In this document: piece after piece, positions 35,935 through 47,266 of the stretch
Layout of the letters: every line of letters starts with the position of its first letter
Numbering within the stretch: the stretch's first letter is position 1
NCBI GenBank assembly: GCA_037074615.1
Contig: CM073558.1
Span: forward strand, 5,013,501-5,077,500
Reading direction: 5' to 3'
From: Leucaena leucocephala
Lineage: Eukaryota; Streptophyta; Magnoliopsida; Fabales; Fabaceae
DNA length: 64,000 nt
Program-made: the position numbers and the translations under genes
Notes under the pieces: model-generated
Database searches by the model: none
What the model was told of the DNA's origin: nothing
What the model saw: the letters and a program-made list of their open reading frames with translations, nothing else

Positions 35935-36115
35935 GGACCGGACTCACCAACCCCGGGAATCCGCGAAAGTTTAGGACACGTTGGGCATGCGTCATGACAT
36001 CATGAGCGATACGGTGGGACCCACGCGCCATACGGCAACAGAAGAAGATAAGGGATTTGGTTTGGACTGAGGGGGTTGGTGGCTTAATTTAATTCCCACC
36101 GTCTCCCGTTCCTTC
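35935..36115. promoter_or_regulatory. Isolated GC-rich, motif-dense island
   Basis: About 180 bp of balanced composition within very AT-rich DNA. It holds ACCAACC (35946-35952, an AC-II-type MYB site found in lignin-gene promoters), GCGTCATGACATCATGAGCG with two TCATGA palindromes and a TGACATCA bZIP-like core, and GTGGGACCCAC (36014-36024), a TCP-type palindrome. It is 2.6 kb upstream of the HCT start. It could be a distal enhancer, the promoter of an unrecognised transcript, or a transposon fragment. Confidence 0.3.
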
Positions 36116-37914
36116 CCCTTACCAATACTATCATCTTATCCAAAATTACCTTACCCATAAAGTTCAAAAAAATAAAAAGTAGGAAATTTTCAACAAAAAA
36201 AAAATCATTTAAAAAAAATTATAGACAAGTCTCATATTAAACTTTTTTCTACAAAAAATATCTAAATTTAGTACATGTACTTTGTGTATAAAATTTACAT
36301 AATATTGATACTTTTTATATATATAAATTTATCAGGTTATTTCTTTTAATAAAATTTTCAATCAAAAATTTTTTTCTCAATTTTTTTATTTTTAGTAAAT
36401 GCATTTATGAGATTTTTATTTACAAATTATCGAGAGTAATCTATAGTATTTAAATGATAACATTGTACAAAAATAATTAATAATTGTCAAAATTATAAAA
36501 TATTGTAATAATTTTGTAAAATTAAACTAGTTAGATATTTCAAAATGTAGATAACATAATTTAACAAATTATACTATTTATAACTACTAATTAATAAAAT
36601 GTAGTTAGCTTTCGTTAACTAATAATTTCCTATGTACATATTTAATGAGGGTGGTGAGAGTAATAATAATATTAAAAATCATTTAAATTTTATATTTTTT
36701 CATTTATTTTTTATTAGTAAGTTATAAATTAATTTAAAATAATTTTTTATAGACATTCTCCTATTAAACATACTATGTATATATCTTTTAATAAGATTCA
36801 AATTTTGTCCGCCCTATTATGAAAACTAATCACATCTATTAGATTAACTTTTATTAGTTAAAAAATAATTTGTACTCCTTGTCTTTTTTAAAAGAAACAA
36901 TTATAAAAAGTAGGTGATTCAAAATACTAGTTAAAAATAATAAATATATAAAATATATATTTTTAAAAAGAGTGTATGATAGATAAATATAAGAGAATGA
37001 GCGAAAATTTAATGTAAATAGACAATATGTGTAACACTTTAATGGGAATGAAAATAAAAAGATTGTTTTAAAATTTTAAATAAAAATAATTTGTTTCTTA
37101 TTCTACTATGGTTTTTATTATAAGTATATTTGAAGAAGAAATTTTTAGTTCATAAATATAAGCCACTCAAAGGTTACTAATGATAGTTTATGATTTATAA
37201 ATGTAAAGAGAATAATGTTAAATTTTTAAAATTGCACTCTCTCCTATCAGTTTTATAAGCAATATTATTTTTCATAGGGATAATATCGTATATAAGTAAT
37301 AATTTAAATTTATTTAAAAAATTAATACAATTTCTTTTATCCCAAATTAATTGCACTTTTCTTTCATATATTTTTTATACTTATTTGCTCTCATCTTTTT
37401 CCCAACTAATTCTCTCTCCAACCACCATTTTCATAAATAAATATATATTTTTAATATATTTATTATATTTAATTAACTTTATTCATCACTTTATTCCGCA
37501 TGTGAGTTGGGTAGTTTTACTTATAACAAAGATTAGAGGAAGTATCAATTTAATCATTTCTCCCTTCAATTTTTTATAAGTAACAACTTATTAAATTAGG
37601 TGGATAAAAGTGCAGGTTAAAATTAGTTAAAAATAATAAATTAATAAAAAAATATAATTTATTTTTAATTATACTTTTTTTTAAGATGATAGATGAGAAA
37701 AAATGAATAAAAAAATAAATGAAAGAGAATGGATAGGAGATATATATAATAATTGGAAGGTAAAGATGGAATTAAATATTAAATTTTTAGATAATAAAAA
37801 ATTGTTACTATATATAAGATTACATGAGAAAAAATAATACATATAAAAAGAACATAAAGAAGTATTGCTTAATATGTGAAAATTAATTAAAGTATACTGT
37901 GGTATTTAGGACCA

Positions 37915-38457
37915 TATGAATGGGACGGATTGTTTGTAGTAAAAGCGACGACGCTGAGCGTTTAGAAAAGGACGGAGCGTGGGAAACAATGGGTGGCGTA
38001 CGTGATATCCAAATTCCAAATAAATAGCCATCAGTAGTTCAGTACTGCTGGTCTACTTCTAAATACTTGGCTGACCCTTTTATTATTCGCACGACACGAC
38101 TCTTAAGTGTTTTTGGGAACCACGTCACCATCTCACCAACTTTCTTTTACCTCCTCCATTATTCTCATTATTATTATTATTATTATTATCATCGCCTTAA
38201 TCGCACTCCTCCTCCTCTTTCCCTCCTCTCCAGAACACACCCTCCCTCCTTACGTGTCCCCTATTCATTGGCCGCTCTAGTTGGCGCGGTAGGTGAATGG
38301 CCCCAACTCTCTCCCTCCTTCCTTCCCTTCATAAATCGCCTCCCTTCACGTTCATTTTATTCTCCCCTTCCCTCCATCACCCCCACCAGGCCACCACACC
38401 AAATCCCCAACCAATCTCTCTCTCTCTCTCTCTTCCCCCCATCGTTCTCACCTTCAG
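37915..38457 (+). promoter_or_regulatory. HCT: HCT promoter and first 5' UTR exon
   Basis: A GC-richer, CT-rich stretch precedes the HCT gene. A TATA-like CATAAAT lies at about 38330. Upstream are CCACGTCA (ABRE/G-box-like, about 38119), ACCAACT (AC-element-like, about 38138), TACGTGTC (about 38254) and an ATTGG (reverse CCAAT, about 38266). A CT microsatellite (about 38417-38432) fits a plant 5' leader. A donor CAG|GTACTG at 38457/38458 and an acceptor TCGTAG at 38694 suggest a 237-bp 5' UTR intron. The motif roles are inferred from known plant elements. Confidence 0.5.
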
Positions 38458-38712
38458 GTACTGCCTTCTTCTTCTTCTTCTTGTTACAAATCCCCTGAAA
38501 TTCCCTTACCAGATGTTTCTTTCTTGATCTATTCTTTAATTACCAGAAAACGAAAGTGATTTTCTCTTCTACATTCTGATCTCATTTTGCTACTTTAATT
38601 TGTAATTAATGCTTCGCATTTTTCCATATTTGTACATAATAAATGTAAATGTGCCATTCGGATTTCTCACGGATTTGTTGTTTCTCTTTCGTAGTGGGAC
38701 CCACGGGTAACG

Positions 38713-41700
38713 ATGATCATTAACGTGAAGGCGTCCACCATGGTGCGGCCGGCGGAGGAGACGCCTCGCCGGGCGCTGTGGAACTCCAACGTCGATCTGG
38801 TCGTTCCTAATTTTCACACGCCTAGCGTCTACTTTTACCGTCCCACCGGTGCCGCTAACTTCTTTGACGCTGAGGTTATGAAGCAAGCTCTCGCCAAGGC
38901 TCTGGTTCCGTTCTATCCTATGGCCGGCCGGCTCCGTCGCGATGAGGATGGTCGTGTTGAGATTGATTGCAACGGCGAGGGTGTGCTTTTAGTCGAGGCT
39001 GAGACTATCGGCGTGATTGACGATTTTGGTGACTTCGCTCCCACACTCGAGCTGCGGCAGCTTATTCCGGCCGTCGATTATTCTGGCGGAATCGAAACGT
39101 ATCCATTGTTAGTGTTGCAGGTACGTTTCAGTTTGTCAACTTACTACTACTCTCTTTCTGGCTTCGACACCTCGGATTTCTGATGAATTTGCGTACCATA
39201 AAATATAAATATATGCGCACTAGCATTTGAAAGTTAATCATTTGCATCCTACCACTAAAATTTGTCTGATTTACCTTCTCGGTTGGCGAGAGACATTCCA
39301 CTTGAAAAAAAAAGAGCATGTAAAATGTCCCATTAATTAATGAGCCAAAAGACAAAATTGAATGTATATATGGATAAAATTTATATTAAATTGCTTAGTT
39401 CTATTTCCTCAAATTTTGTTAATCTTATTTTATCATATGTCATATTTTTTTAAAAAATATTTTTTTAATTTAAACTCATAAAAAAAATAGTAGATACAAG
39501 GATATAAAGAGTTTGATAGATATGAGAAATTTAATGTAAGTATGGTTATATATATTGTGAATATAATTACTATAAAATTAATAGGATTTTTAATTTTAAA
39601 ATTGTATTTCCCTATCTACTCGTCATGCTTTAAATTTTAGTTGTATCCTAAGTATATTTCATATTTCAAAGTTTAAGATGTAATTATTATCTGTTTATAA
39701 TAACATCCCTAGTAGATGGAGGACAGTAATTAAGATTTAAAAGTCATGTGCATGAAGGGCAAAATTAAAAAAAAAAAAATCTTACATATTCCCCCCAACG
39801 ATAATCATACAGGGGATAGAGGTGATAGTTGAATTTTTCTCTCTCAATCTTACCCCTCCTGAATTGTAATAAGTTTTTGGTATGTTTTTAAATTGTCAAA
39901 TATTTTATTGTGAAAGGGAAAATTAAAAAAAAAAATCATATATTCTTCTACAATTTTAAGGATCTTAACTATTCTTTCTTAAGAATCATGAAATTTGTTA
40001 ATTCTATCCTATAATTAGAGCAGGAGAGAGTGATACATAAATTTTGCTTCTTCTTTAGTCTGTTTGTTTTTTCTATGATGACAAGTAAATAGAGACAGAG
40101 TACATGTTGTTGTGAATTTTAAAATACTGTTCAACCAAAATAATAATAATAATAATAATAATACAAATACTATTTTCATGAAGTAAACGGTATATCGCTA
40201 TCTTTAAAATTTTATTTAATAATTTTATAAGTCATTATTTAGGTGAAAAACATTTGTTTGTACTCTTTTTTTTTTTTGCCCAAAAAAAAGATAATTCTTT
40301 CACATCAAGAAAGGGTTATGAAAATTTTTAAATAGGGTGGGAGATGTCTAGAAGGCGATTGATCCCTGGCTTTCATCGATGATTCCAATGTCCAAAAGGT
40401 CAATGTTTTTGTCTGAGTCTAACAATTTATTTATTGAAAGGCACTGGGAATCTATGCTTCCAAAATTTCGGAAAGTGATATATTGTGTTTCAGTAAAATA
40501 ATAATTAATAATGTGGAGCTTATATCTATATAAATTTAAAATAAAAGTCCAATAATATCAGATTTTAAAATTATAAAAATATTTGTATAAAATTTAGAAT
40601 CTTTTTGGATTCAATAAAATTGAGCCTAATTTATATATTTATGATTTTGCATTAATTTTTAATAGATAAGATTTATTACTATCAATTTTTAGCTAAAATT
40701 ATTTTTTAAAAATTGGCTACCTATAGATATTGAATTATATTTTATATTTTTGAGTGTTTCGATTCAAATCTTGTGATAATGCTTACAAAAATTTATCAAC
40801 AATGCATAAATCAAATACAAAAGAAAATCAAGAAAAATTAGATGTTTTTATATACATGTTGATATCCAATGTTATTGAATTTAATTCAAGAATATATTAT
40901 TAAATCCCAATAGAATTAAATATTTTAAAAATGTCCTTTTCATTCATATTAACTCTATATAGATAAAAGCCCCATTAATTAATGTTGTATATATTGAATA
41001 AAATACCGCTTATTTTTGTTGTGCTTTGACTGGATTGGGTGTCGCCATATGGTCGAGTTTATTTTCTGATCTATAGAAGTCAGTTTGTGTGTATTATTTT
41101 ACCTTAATTTAATAAATTGCCTTGTTTTAAAAAATTAATATGATGTCAGGGGTAAAACAAAAATTGCATTTTTGTTAAAAAAGAAAGAAAGATTAAAACG
41201 TCAATGATGTCAGATTTCAAACAACACGTAGCATTCCCTTGCCACTTTCACGGGTTTGGCCATGGCGACAAACCAAAAATCAAGACATGTCTGTGCACCT
41301 TTTTTGAACAAACTTCTGATAACATTTGTCACAAACTAAATTTTAGACCAGGATGATATTGGAGGTGGAATGAGGAGGAAGTGATATTTTGATGAGTTAC
41401 ATTTTTTTATTTTTTTAAAAAAATAGATAAGAGGGATTGAAATTTTTTAATCAATCCTCTTAAATTTTATCTCAATAAAAAAAATTATTTGTGACCTCAC
41501 TTTTCCTTTTGTTTTAATTAAACTAATTAAAATTTTCCTTCCCATATGTGGTCTTCAATTTCCCTCCAACAACTATAACAATGAAATCATAACTAACTAT
41601 ATTTTTTATTTTCTGAATATAAATAACTATGACAATCATATCACAACTAACTATTTTTATGGTCCTGCATCTTATTTAGAAAATAGAAATAAATAACAAT

Positions 41701-42824
41701 TTATTTGATTTTAAAAATTATTATCCTTAGTTATAACCAAATATAAACAACAATTTATTTTAAAGAGAATTACTATTAAATAAATGATTTAATTATAAAA
41801 AATCTTAAATAACATAACTTTATTATTAATTCTTAAAATTTGTCATTATTAATTTTTTAATTTTTATTAAAATTTTTAAATAATTAAATTTTTGGCATTT
41901 ATGTTTTTTCAGGTAACGTACTTTAAATGTGGGGGCGTGTCCCTTGGTGTGGGTATGCAGCACCACGCCGCAGATGGGTTCTCGGGTCTCCACTTTATCA
42001 ACACATGGTCCGACATGGCCCGCGGCTTTGACCTCACGCTCCCGCCCTTCATTGATCGCACTTTGCTCCGAGCGCGTGACCCGCCTCAGCCTGTTTTTGA
42101 GCACATTGAATACAAGCCCCCTCCAACAATGAAGTCCCCTCAAAACCCGGTCCAGTCCCCTACAAAACCCGGTTCAGACCCCAACACAGCCACCGTCTCC
42201 ATCTTCAAGATGACCCGTGACCAACTCAACGCCCTCAAAGCCAAGTCCAAAGAAGCTGGTAACACCGTCAACTACAGCTCCTACGAGATGCTTGCTGGTC
42301 ATGTCTGGAGAAGCACGTGCAAGGCACGTGCACTCCCTGATGATCAAGAAACCAAATTGTACATTGCAACTGATGGACGGTCCAGATTGCAGCCGCCCCT
42401 TCCCCCAGGTTACTTTGGGAATGTGATCTTCACAGCCACGCCTATGGCTGTGGCTGGTGATCTCATGTCAAAACCAACTTGGTTTGCTGCAAGCAGGATT
42501 CATAATGCTCTCTCAAGAATGGATAATGAGTATTTGAGATCAGCTTTGGACTTCCTAGAACTTCAACCTGATCTCAAAGCTCTGGTCCGTGGGGCCCATA
42601 CTTTTAAGTGTCCAAATCTTGGAATCACAAGTTGGGTTAGGCTTCCAATACATGATGCTGATTTTGGATGGGGAAGACCAATATTTATGGGACCTGGTGG
42701 GATTGCTTATGAGGGGCTTTCTTTTATACTTCCAAGCTCAGGTAATGATGGAAGCTTATCAGTGGCCATAGCTCTACAGCCTGAGCATATGAAGGTGTTC
42801 CAGGAAGTCTTGTACGAGATTTGA
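38713..42824 (+). CDS. HCT: Shikimate O-hydroxycinnamoyltransferase (BAHD family)
   Basis: HCT transfers p-coumaroyl from CoA to shikimate in the cytosol, the committing step toward caffeoyl and later guaiacyl/syringyl lignin precursors. Coding exons are 38713-39120 (136 codons) and 41913-42824 (303 codons plus TGA). They are joined by a phase-0 GT-AG intron of 2.79 kb that splits LLVLQ from VTYFKCGG. The 439-residue product fits the family length of about 430-440. The N-terminus MIINVKASTMVRPAEETP is typical of HCT. The catalytic HxxxD appears as HHAAD (residues 153-157), and the structural DFGWG at about 386-390. The frame is open throughout. The single intron after the first third of the protein matches plant HCT genes. 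HQT, the quinate homologue, is the main alternative, but the N-terminus and overall sequence favour HCT. Confidence 0.93.
39121..41912 (+). other. Long HCT intron
   Basis: The 2.79-kb intron starts GTACGT and ends TTTTTTCAG. It is AT-rich and contains dispersed repeat C copy 3, an AAT microsatellite (about 40137-40162), and a near-perfect hairpin at about 41427-41460 (AAGAGGGATTGA ... TCAATCCTCTT). No coding frame is seen in it. Part of its length looks repeat-derived. Confidence 0.8.
39395..39545 (+). repeat. Dispersed repeat family C, copy 3 (in HCT intron)
   Basis: Contains CAAATTTTGTTAATCTTATTTT and ATCATATGTCATATTTTTTT, then TTTAATTTAAACTCATAAAA and AATTTAATGTAAGTATG, matching the order in copies 1 and 2. 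Confidence 0.5.
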
Positions 42825-43084
42825 TTTGATTTGATTGAGGAGTTGAATCATCAGGAACGGCCAAAATGTTCTCAGGTGGTGTTTTTCTTTCTAGATATGT
42901 CATTATTGAGACTTGGTTTCATTTTACCAGAGAGACTATTATTATATGCCTCTGCAAAGTATAGTAGTTCTGTAAACTTTTAAAACGAACTTCAGAAACA
43001 AAAGCATTACTAATTTTGGATGACATTTGAGAAATATTTGTTGAACAAAATGCCAATTTGTCAGCGTAAGCTTAATGCTATATA

Positions 43085-43160
43085 TGAGATGTAGCTCTGC
43101 AGCCTGAGCATGCTTGTGTTTCAGGAATTGTACAGCGTTTTGAGGAATTGAAAAATGACT
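43085..43160 (+). pseudogene. Decayed echo of the HCT 3' coding end
   Basis: The words GTAGCTCTGCAGCCTGAGCA, then GTGTTTCAGGAA, TTGTAC and GAGGAATTGAA match, in order, ATAGCTCTACAGCCTGAGCA, GTGTTCCAGGAA, TTGTAC and GAGGAGTTGAA at 42767-42847. The match spans the HCT codons for ALQPEH...VFQE plus the stop region. It is likely the stub of a lost tandem HCT copy or a small local duplication. Confidence 0.6.
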
Positions 43161-44185
43161 ACTGACTGCTTTCTACAAGTTTCTAAATTAGGCGTGTTAG
43201 GGAAATTGAAGGTGAAATCTTGCAGTTGCTATTATTGGCAATAAAAATTAGTGGTAGCAATGCCAGTAAAATCACCCCAAAAGCTACTTTTTGGAGGTCT
43301 TGAAAGAAAATTGTGTTGAAATATTAGGGGTATCTGCTTCATTGGCTAGCTTTTGTGTGATATGTGATGTGAAGCAGTAAATGAGTGAATTTGATGGAGA
43401 TAGGGTAATTTGGTATACTAAATTCTCCTATTGAACAGTATAAGAGAATTAACTCACTTAAATATCCTATTGAGCATCACATATTACTCAATATAAAATC
43501 TAGTATCTCATACTAAAGTTTTCATTAGAATTCTAGTGAGCATAGAAATGTGCGTAGGGTTTGGTAATATTTGAATTAGTAATAGAAATCTCTCTCACTT
43601 GTTCTACTGAGCCTGCCAGCCTTTGGCAACAAGGAGACTTTTCCTTATTCTATTCATACCTGAGTGACCTTCCTATTCCTACTTCATTAGCAACATGATT
43701 CGGTTTAACCTCTTAATTTTTCTTCCTTCTGATTAATCCCATATTTTTATCAGCTTATATATAACTTGTGTTTGGTAAAACTCATCGCTACTTTTTTTTG
43801 ACAATTCTTAGTCGTTTATGTTATAATTTAGGTTAAGATCTAATTTTACAATAAAAGTTATTATGTAGGAGTGATGTTGTCCTATAAGTTTCTTTTAAGT
43901 TTAATGTTGGTCCAAAAATGTTAAACCGTTTAAAATGTTAACACTAAAATTTCTAATATGTTGGTCCTATAAGTTTCTAGTATGATATTAAATCTAATAA
44001 AATTTCTGGAGCAACATTGCTTCTAGGAGAGCACTTATAGGATAGAATCGTACCTAAACCCAATAATCTATGATATACTTGGGATGGTAGGCACCGGGGT
44101 CTTAACAAAAGCAGGCATCAATTGAGATAAGCTATTCTTAATTGAGAAAGCTCATTGAAGAAATAGATTTTAAAATGTAACTTGT

Positions 44186-44420
44186 CTATGACACCCCATA
44201 GAAGAGGTGAGAGGAAAAGAGAAAGATTAAAGCGTGAAGAGTTAATGTTGAAGTCCAAGATGACATTAATGGAGAACTACTTTGAGAGCGTGGACCTTTA
44301 TGATTGACATTAGAACCCCCAGTGGCTCCTTTTCCTTTCGGTGCTTTGCTTGTTTCATAAGATCCTCCATGCTTTTGCTTCAACTTTGCTCTCCTTTAAT
44401 ATGCTTCTTCTACATATCTC
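44186..44420 (-). other. Unrecognised Lys/Gly/Ser-rich open frame
   Basis: The minus-strand frame has a charged, low-complexity start (KQKHGGSYETSKAPKGKG), then Ser-rich sequence and a hydrophobic end. Upstream on the same strand, but past a stop, is an Arg/Lys/Glu-rich frame (RRAKLKQKH). It may be the relic of a coding exon. I recognise no family. Confidence 0.15.
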
Positions 44421-44845
44421 TGCTTTCTTTTCTATATAAAGTTAATCAAACTTAAGCAAAAGTAGAATAATGGGATATCTGCAACTTTTTGGAATGATAT
44501 AGCTAAAGAATTCTTACTTACCATGGACATTCTGTTTTTGGATGCTGCTTTTTTATGTGTTTAGAGCTCTCTGTTCCGATGTAAGGCAAATCTGAACTTG
44601 ATGTTGCTTGAGTACATAAAACAAACAGCAAAAGAATAACTTTATCCTGATCATTTCAGAATACAGTCTCCTCTACAAAAAACTGTGTTTCATGTGTTCT
44701 GTTCTGTTCTTCTAATTAACTCACTGTTAAATGAGAACACAATAATATAAAATAAGGGGTTGCGTTGAAGATAAGCAATGACAACTCAAACGAATGTCTT
44801 GAACTTGGTCGGTATCAGATTCTTGTCTAGCTTTCATGTATCTAA

Positions 44846-45900
44846 AAGGGGTTAAAATGCAAATTTATCTTGGAAATTTTCATTAAAAATATTGGGTATT
44901 TGAAAGTTTTGTTGGGAGTAATGTTATACTGAAATTTTTTAAAAAGTATCAATATATCGCTTTGACAGTTATCTAGATTTAAGTTTGATCGTTAGTTAAT
45001 TAATATATTGACGTGATATGTAGTATCATTTTTTATTTTAGTTTAATGTGTAAATTTGTTTTGGAAGTTTTCACCTAGGAGCGTTGGGTATCAAGAATTT
45101 TTTTTGGGAGTAATGTTGTGCTAACTGTTATCCAAAGTTAAGTTTGACTATTAGTTAATTAATATATTAATGTGATATGTCACGTGACATCCACACTATT
45201 TTTTATTTTGACAATTTTATTTTTAATTTGACCAAATATATTAATTTGATCACTATATGTGTCATCAATTTCCTTTATTTTCTAAGTCATACTTATGAAT
45301 AAGGAAAAATTAAAACAAATGCATTTCTCTAAACTTTGTTGTTTTTAGAGTATTCCTCTTAACAAACTATATTTTGACAACTTTTTAAGATGTAATATAT
45401 GATAGTCCAATAAATTATATTTTTATACTTATAAGTTAATATATGCACATAATTATACTATGAACATAGAAGATTATATATATATTTATAATTTTTTTTA
45501 TTTATAAATTTGATTTTAAAAAAAAAGATGAAATGGATAGTATATCATCTTATTAGTTTAATATATTTAGTTAAATTAATAGTAAAATTGAATTTGAATA
45601 ATGGTAGGGGTAAAATTGAATCAACAAATTTTCTTTTGGATATCTGCACTTTTATGTGTAAATTTTTAAGATAAATTTATACCTTAACTTAAAATAACAA
45701 ATGATATGGATATTATGTGGTATGTTATGTCAGTATATTAGTTAACTAACGTTCAAATTTAACTTTAGTTAATAGTCAAGGTAACATTGTTACTATTTGA
45801 AAATCTTTGGGATAACATTAATCTTAAAAAAACTTTTAAATACCTAAAGTTATTAAGTGAATTTTTTTTAAATAAATTTATATCTTAATCCTTTTAAAAA
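44846..45900. mobile_element. Long inverted-repeat element (MULE-like or foldback)
   Basis: The left arm starts AAAAGGGGTTAAAATGCAAA and passes GGGTATTTGAAAGTTTT, GGGAGTAATGTTAT and GATCGTTAGTTAATTAATAT. The reverse complement of 45640-45900 reads AAAAGGATTAAGATATAAA, GGTATTTAAAAGTTTTTT, GATTAATGTTAT and GAACGTTAGTTAACTAATAT in the same order. This makes arms of at least 200 bp. The left arm is followed by a second direct copy (about 45045-45200). Long imperfect TIRs without a gene fit Mutator-like non-autonomous elements. The target duplication was not resolved. Confidence 0.55.
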
Positions 45901-46256
45901 AAAGCTCAATAACACATCACTAATCTAACGATATAAGTCCGTTTAGAATTTTAAATTTAAATTTTAAAAGAGATATTTATATTAAAAAGATAGTTATAAA
46001 TTTAAAAATTAAATTAATCGGTTACTTAAATATTTAATAATAAAATTTAAAAAATACTAAAATATTTGAAAAAAAAACAAAGCTTAAGGTCAGAATCAGT
46101 ACATCTGCATGTTCTTTTACTTCTTTTATTGCTTTCATAAACTGGAATTCAGATATTGTCCTTATTTCCTAACATCCAATTGACCTATCTGTGATGCTCT
46201 CCCGAATGTTGGAGAAAGTTGAAGGGACAGATCTAACTAGAAAGTACCAAACTATG

Positions 46257-47060
46257 TTACTCCTCCCGTCCCCATTTAGTAGTTGAGAATTTATTGTCGG
46301 GTAAAGTATATGTAACATTCTAAATTAATTTTAAAAAAATAATTAATATTTAAAAATATTTAAAAATATAATTAATATTTCAAATTAATTTTAAAAATAT
46401 TACTAATACCTTAAATTATTTAAATTAATAAAATTTTATTTTTTTTACTGATAAAAACATAAATTTATATATAATTTTTATCACTTAAATTTATTATTTT
46501 AATATATTATTATTTAAAATGTCATATTATTTAAAAAAATATTAAAATTTTTTTAAAATTTCTATTATATATAATTTATATATAAAGATTAAAAAATTTT
46601 ATAATTTATTTAATATAATCTATTTAAATAATATTTTATATATAGTCTTTTAAATAATAATATATTAAAATAAAAAATTTATGTAACATATATAAAATAA
46701 AAATTTATACTTTTATTAACCAAAATGTAAAGATATAATAATTTAAATAGTTTAAAATGTTAATTATATCTATAAAATAAATTTGAGATATTAATTATAT
46801 TTTTAAATATTTAATGGTACTAATTATTTATCTAAAATTAGTTTAAAATATTTTATACACATTTATCTATTATTCTAAATATAAATCTTTAATTTATTTA
46901 AATTTATAATTTTTAAAATTTTTTCTTATAGATTACATATCTTAAAAAAAGGCTTTCATCCATGGTATAATAATTAAGTATTTTAAAAAAAATTATAATA
47001 TATTTATTATAAATAACTAAAATGATTAACCTTTCAACACTTATAAATTAAGAGGAGTAT
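46257..47060. mobile_element. Stowaway-like element (about 0.8 kb)
   Basis: The left end reads CTCCTCCCGTCCCCATTT followed by AGTAGTTGA, and the reverse complement of the right end reads CTCCTCTTAATTTATAAG followed by TGTTGA. Both are variants of the Stowaway terminus. The interior is almost pure A/T and noncoding. The length is large for a MITE, so internal expansion or nesting is possible. Confidence 0.45.
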
Positions 47061-47266
47061 ATATAGCCTTAGTATTTAACCTTCAGATCCAATATATTTT
47101 ATATATAAATAAAAAAAAAATACATCTGATACTATCTGAATGACAGTACTATATGATCTGACACCAGTCGCCAGACCATCTTGCCCAATACAGAGGAATC
47201 TGCTCAAATACAAACCAAAAGAAAACAGTGAAATTTAACCTTCTCACATCTTAAGCCTCATCAGGC

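Larger units (their letters stand above)
32511..37900. other. Gene-poor AT-rich region upstream of HCT
   Basis: No supported gene. It holds a TA microsatellite (33021-33047), repeat A copy 2, an unusual GAA/TTC-module cluster (34483-34511) and a GC-rich patch at 35935-36115, described separately. The 78-codon frame at 33088-33324 is hydrophobic and T-rich and looks fortuitous. Confidence 0.55.
42825..44845. other. HCT 3' region and spacer
   Basis: The first few hundred bases are probably the HCT 3' UTR. The rest has no recognised gene. A decayed duplicate of the HCT 3' coding end at 43085-43160 and an unrecognised minus-strand frame at 44186-44383 are listed separately. Confidence 0.5.

Noticed and set aside
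38067..38498. 143-codon frame before HCT
   Set aside because: Low-complexity Pro/Ser/Leu translation of the CT-rich promoter and leader, with no family match.
39121..39183. Extension of the HCT first exon beyond LLVLQ
   Set aside because: The extra residues are intron read-through; the GTACGT donor and the exon 2 start VTYFKCGG fit the family.
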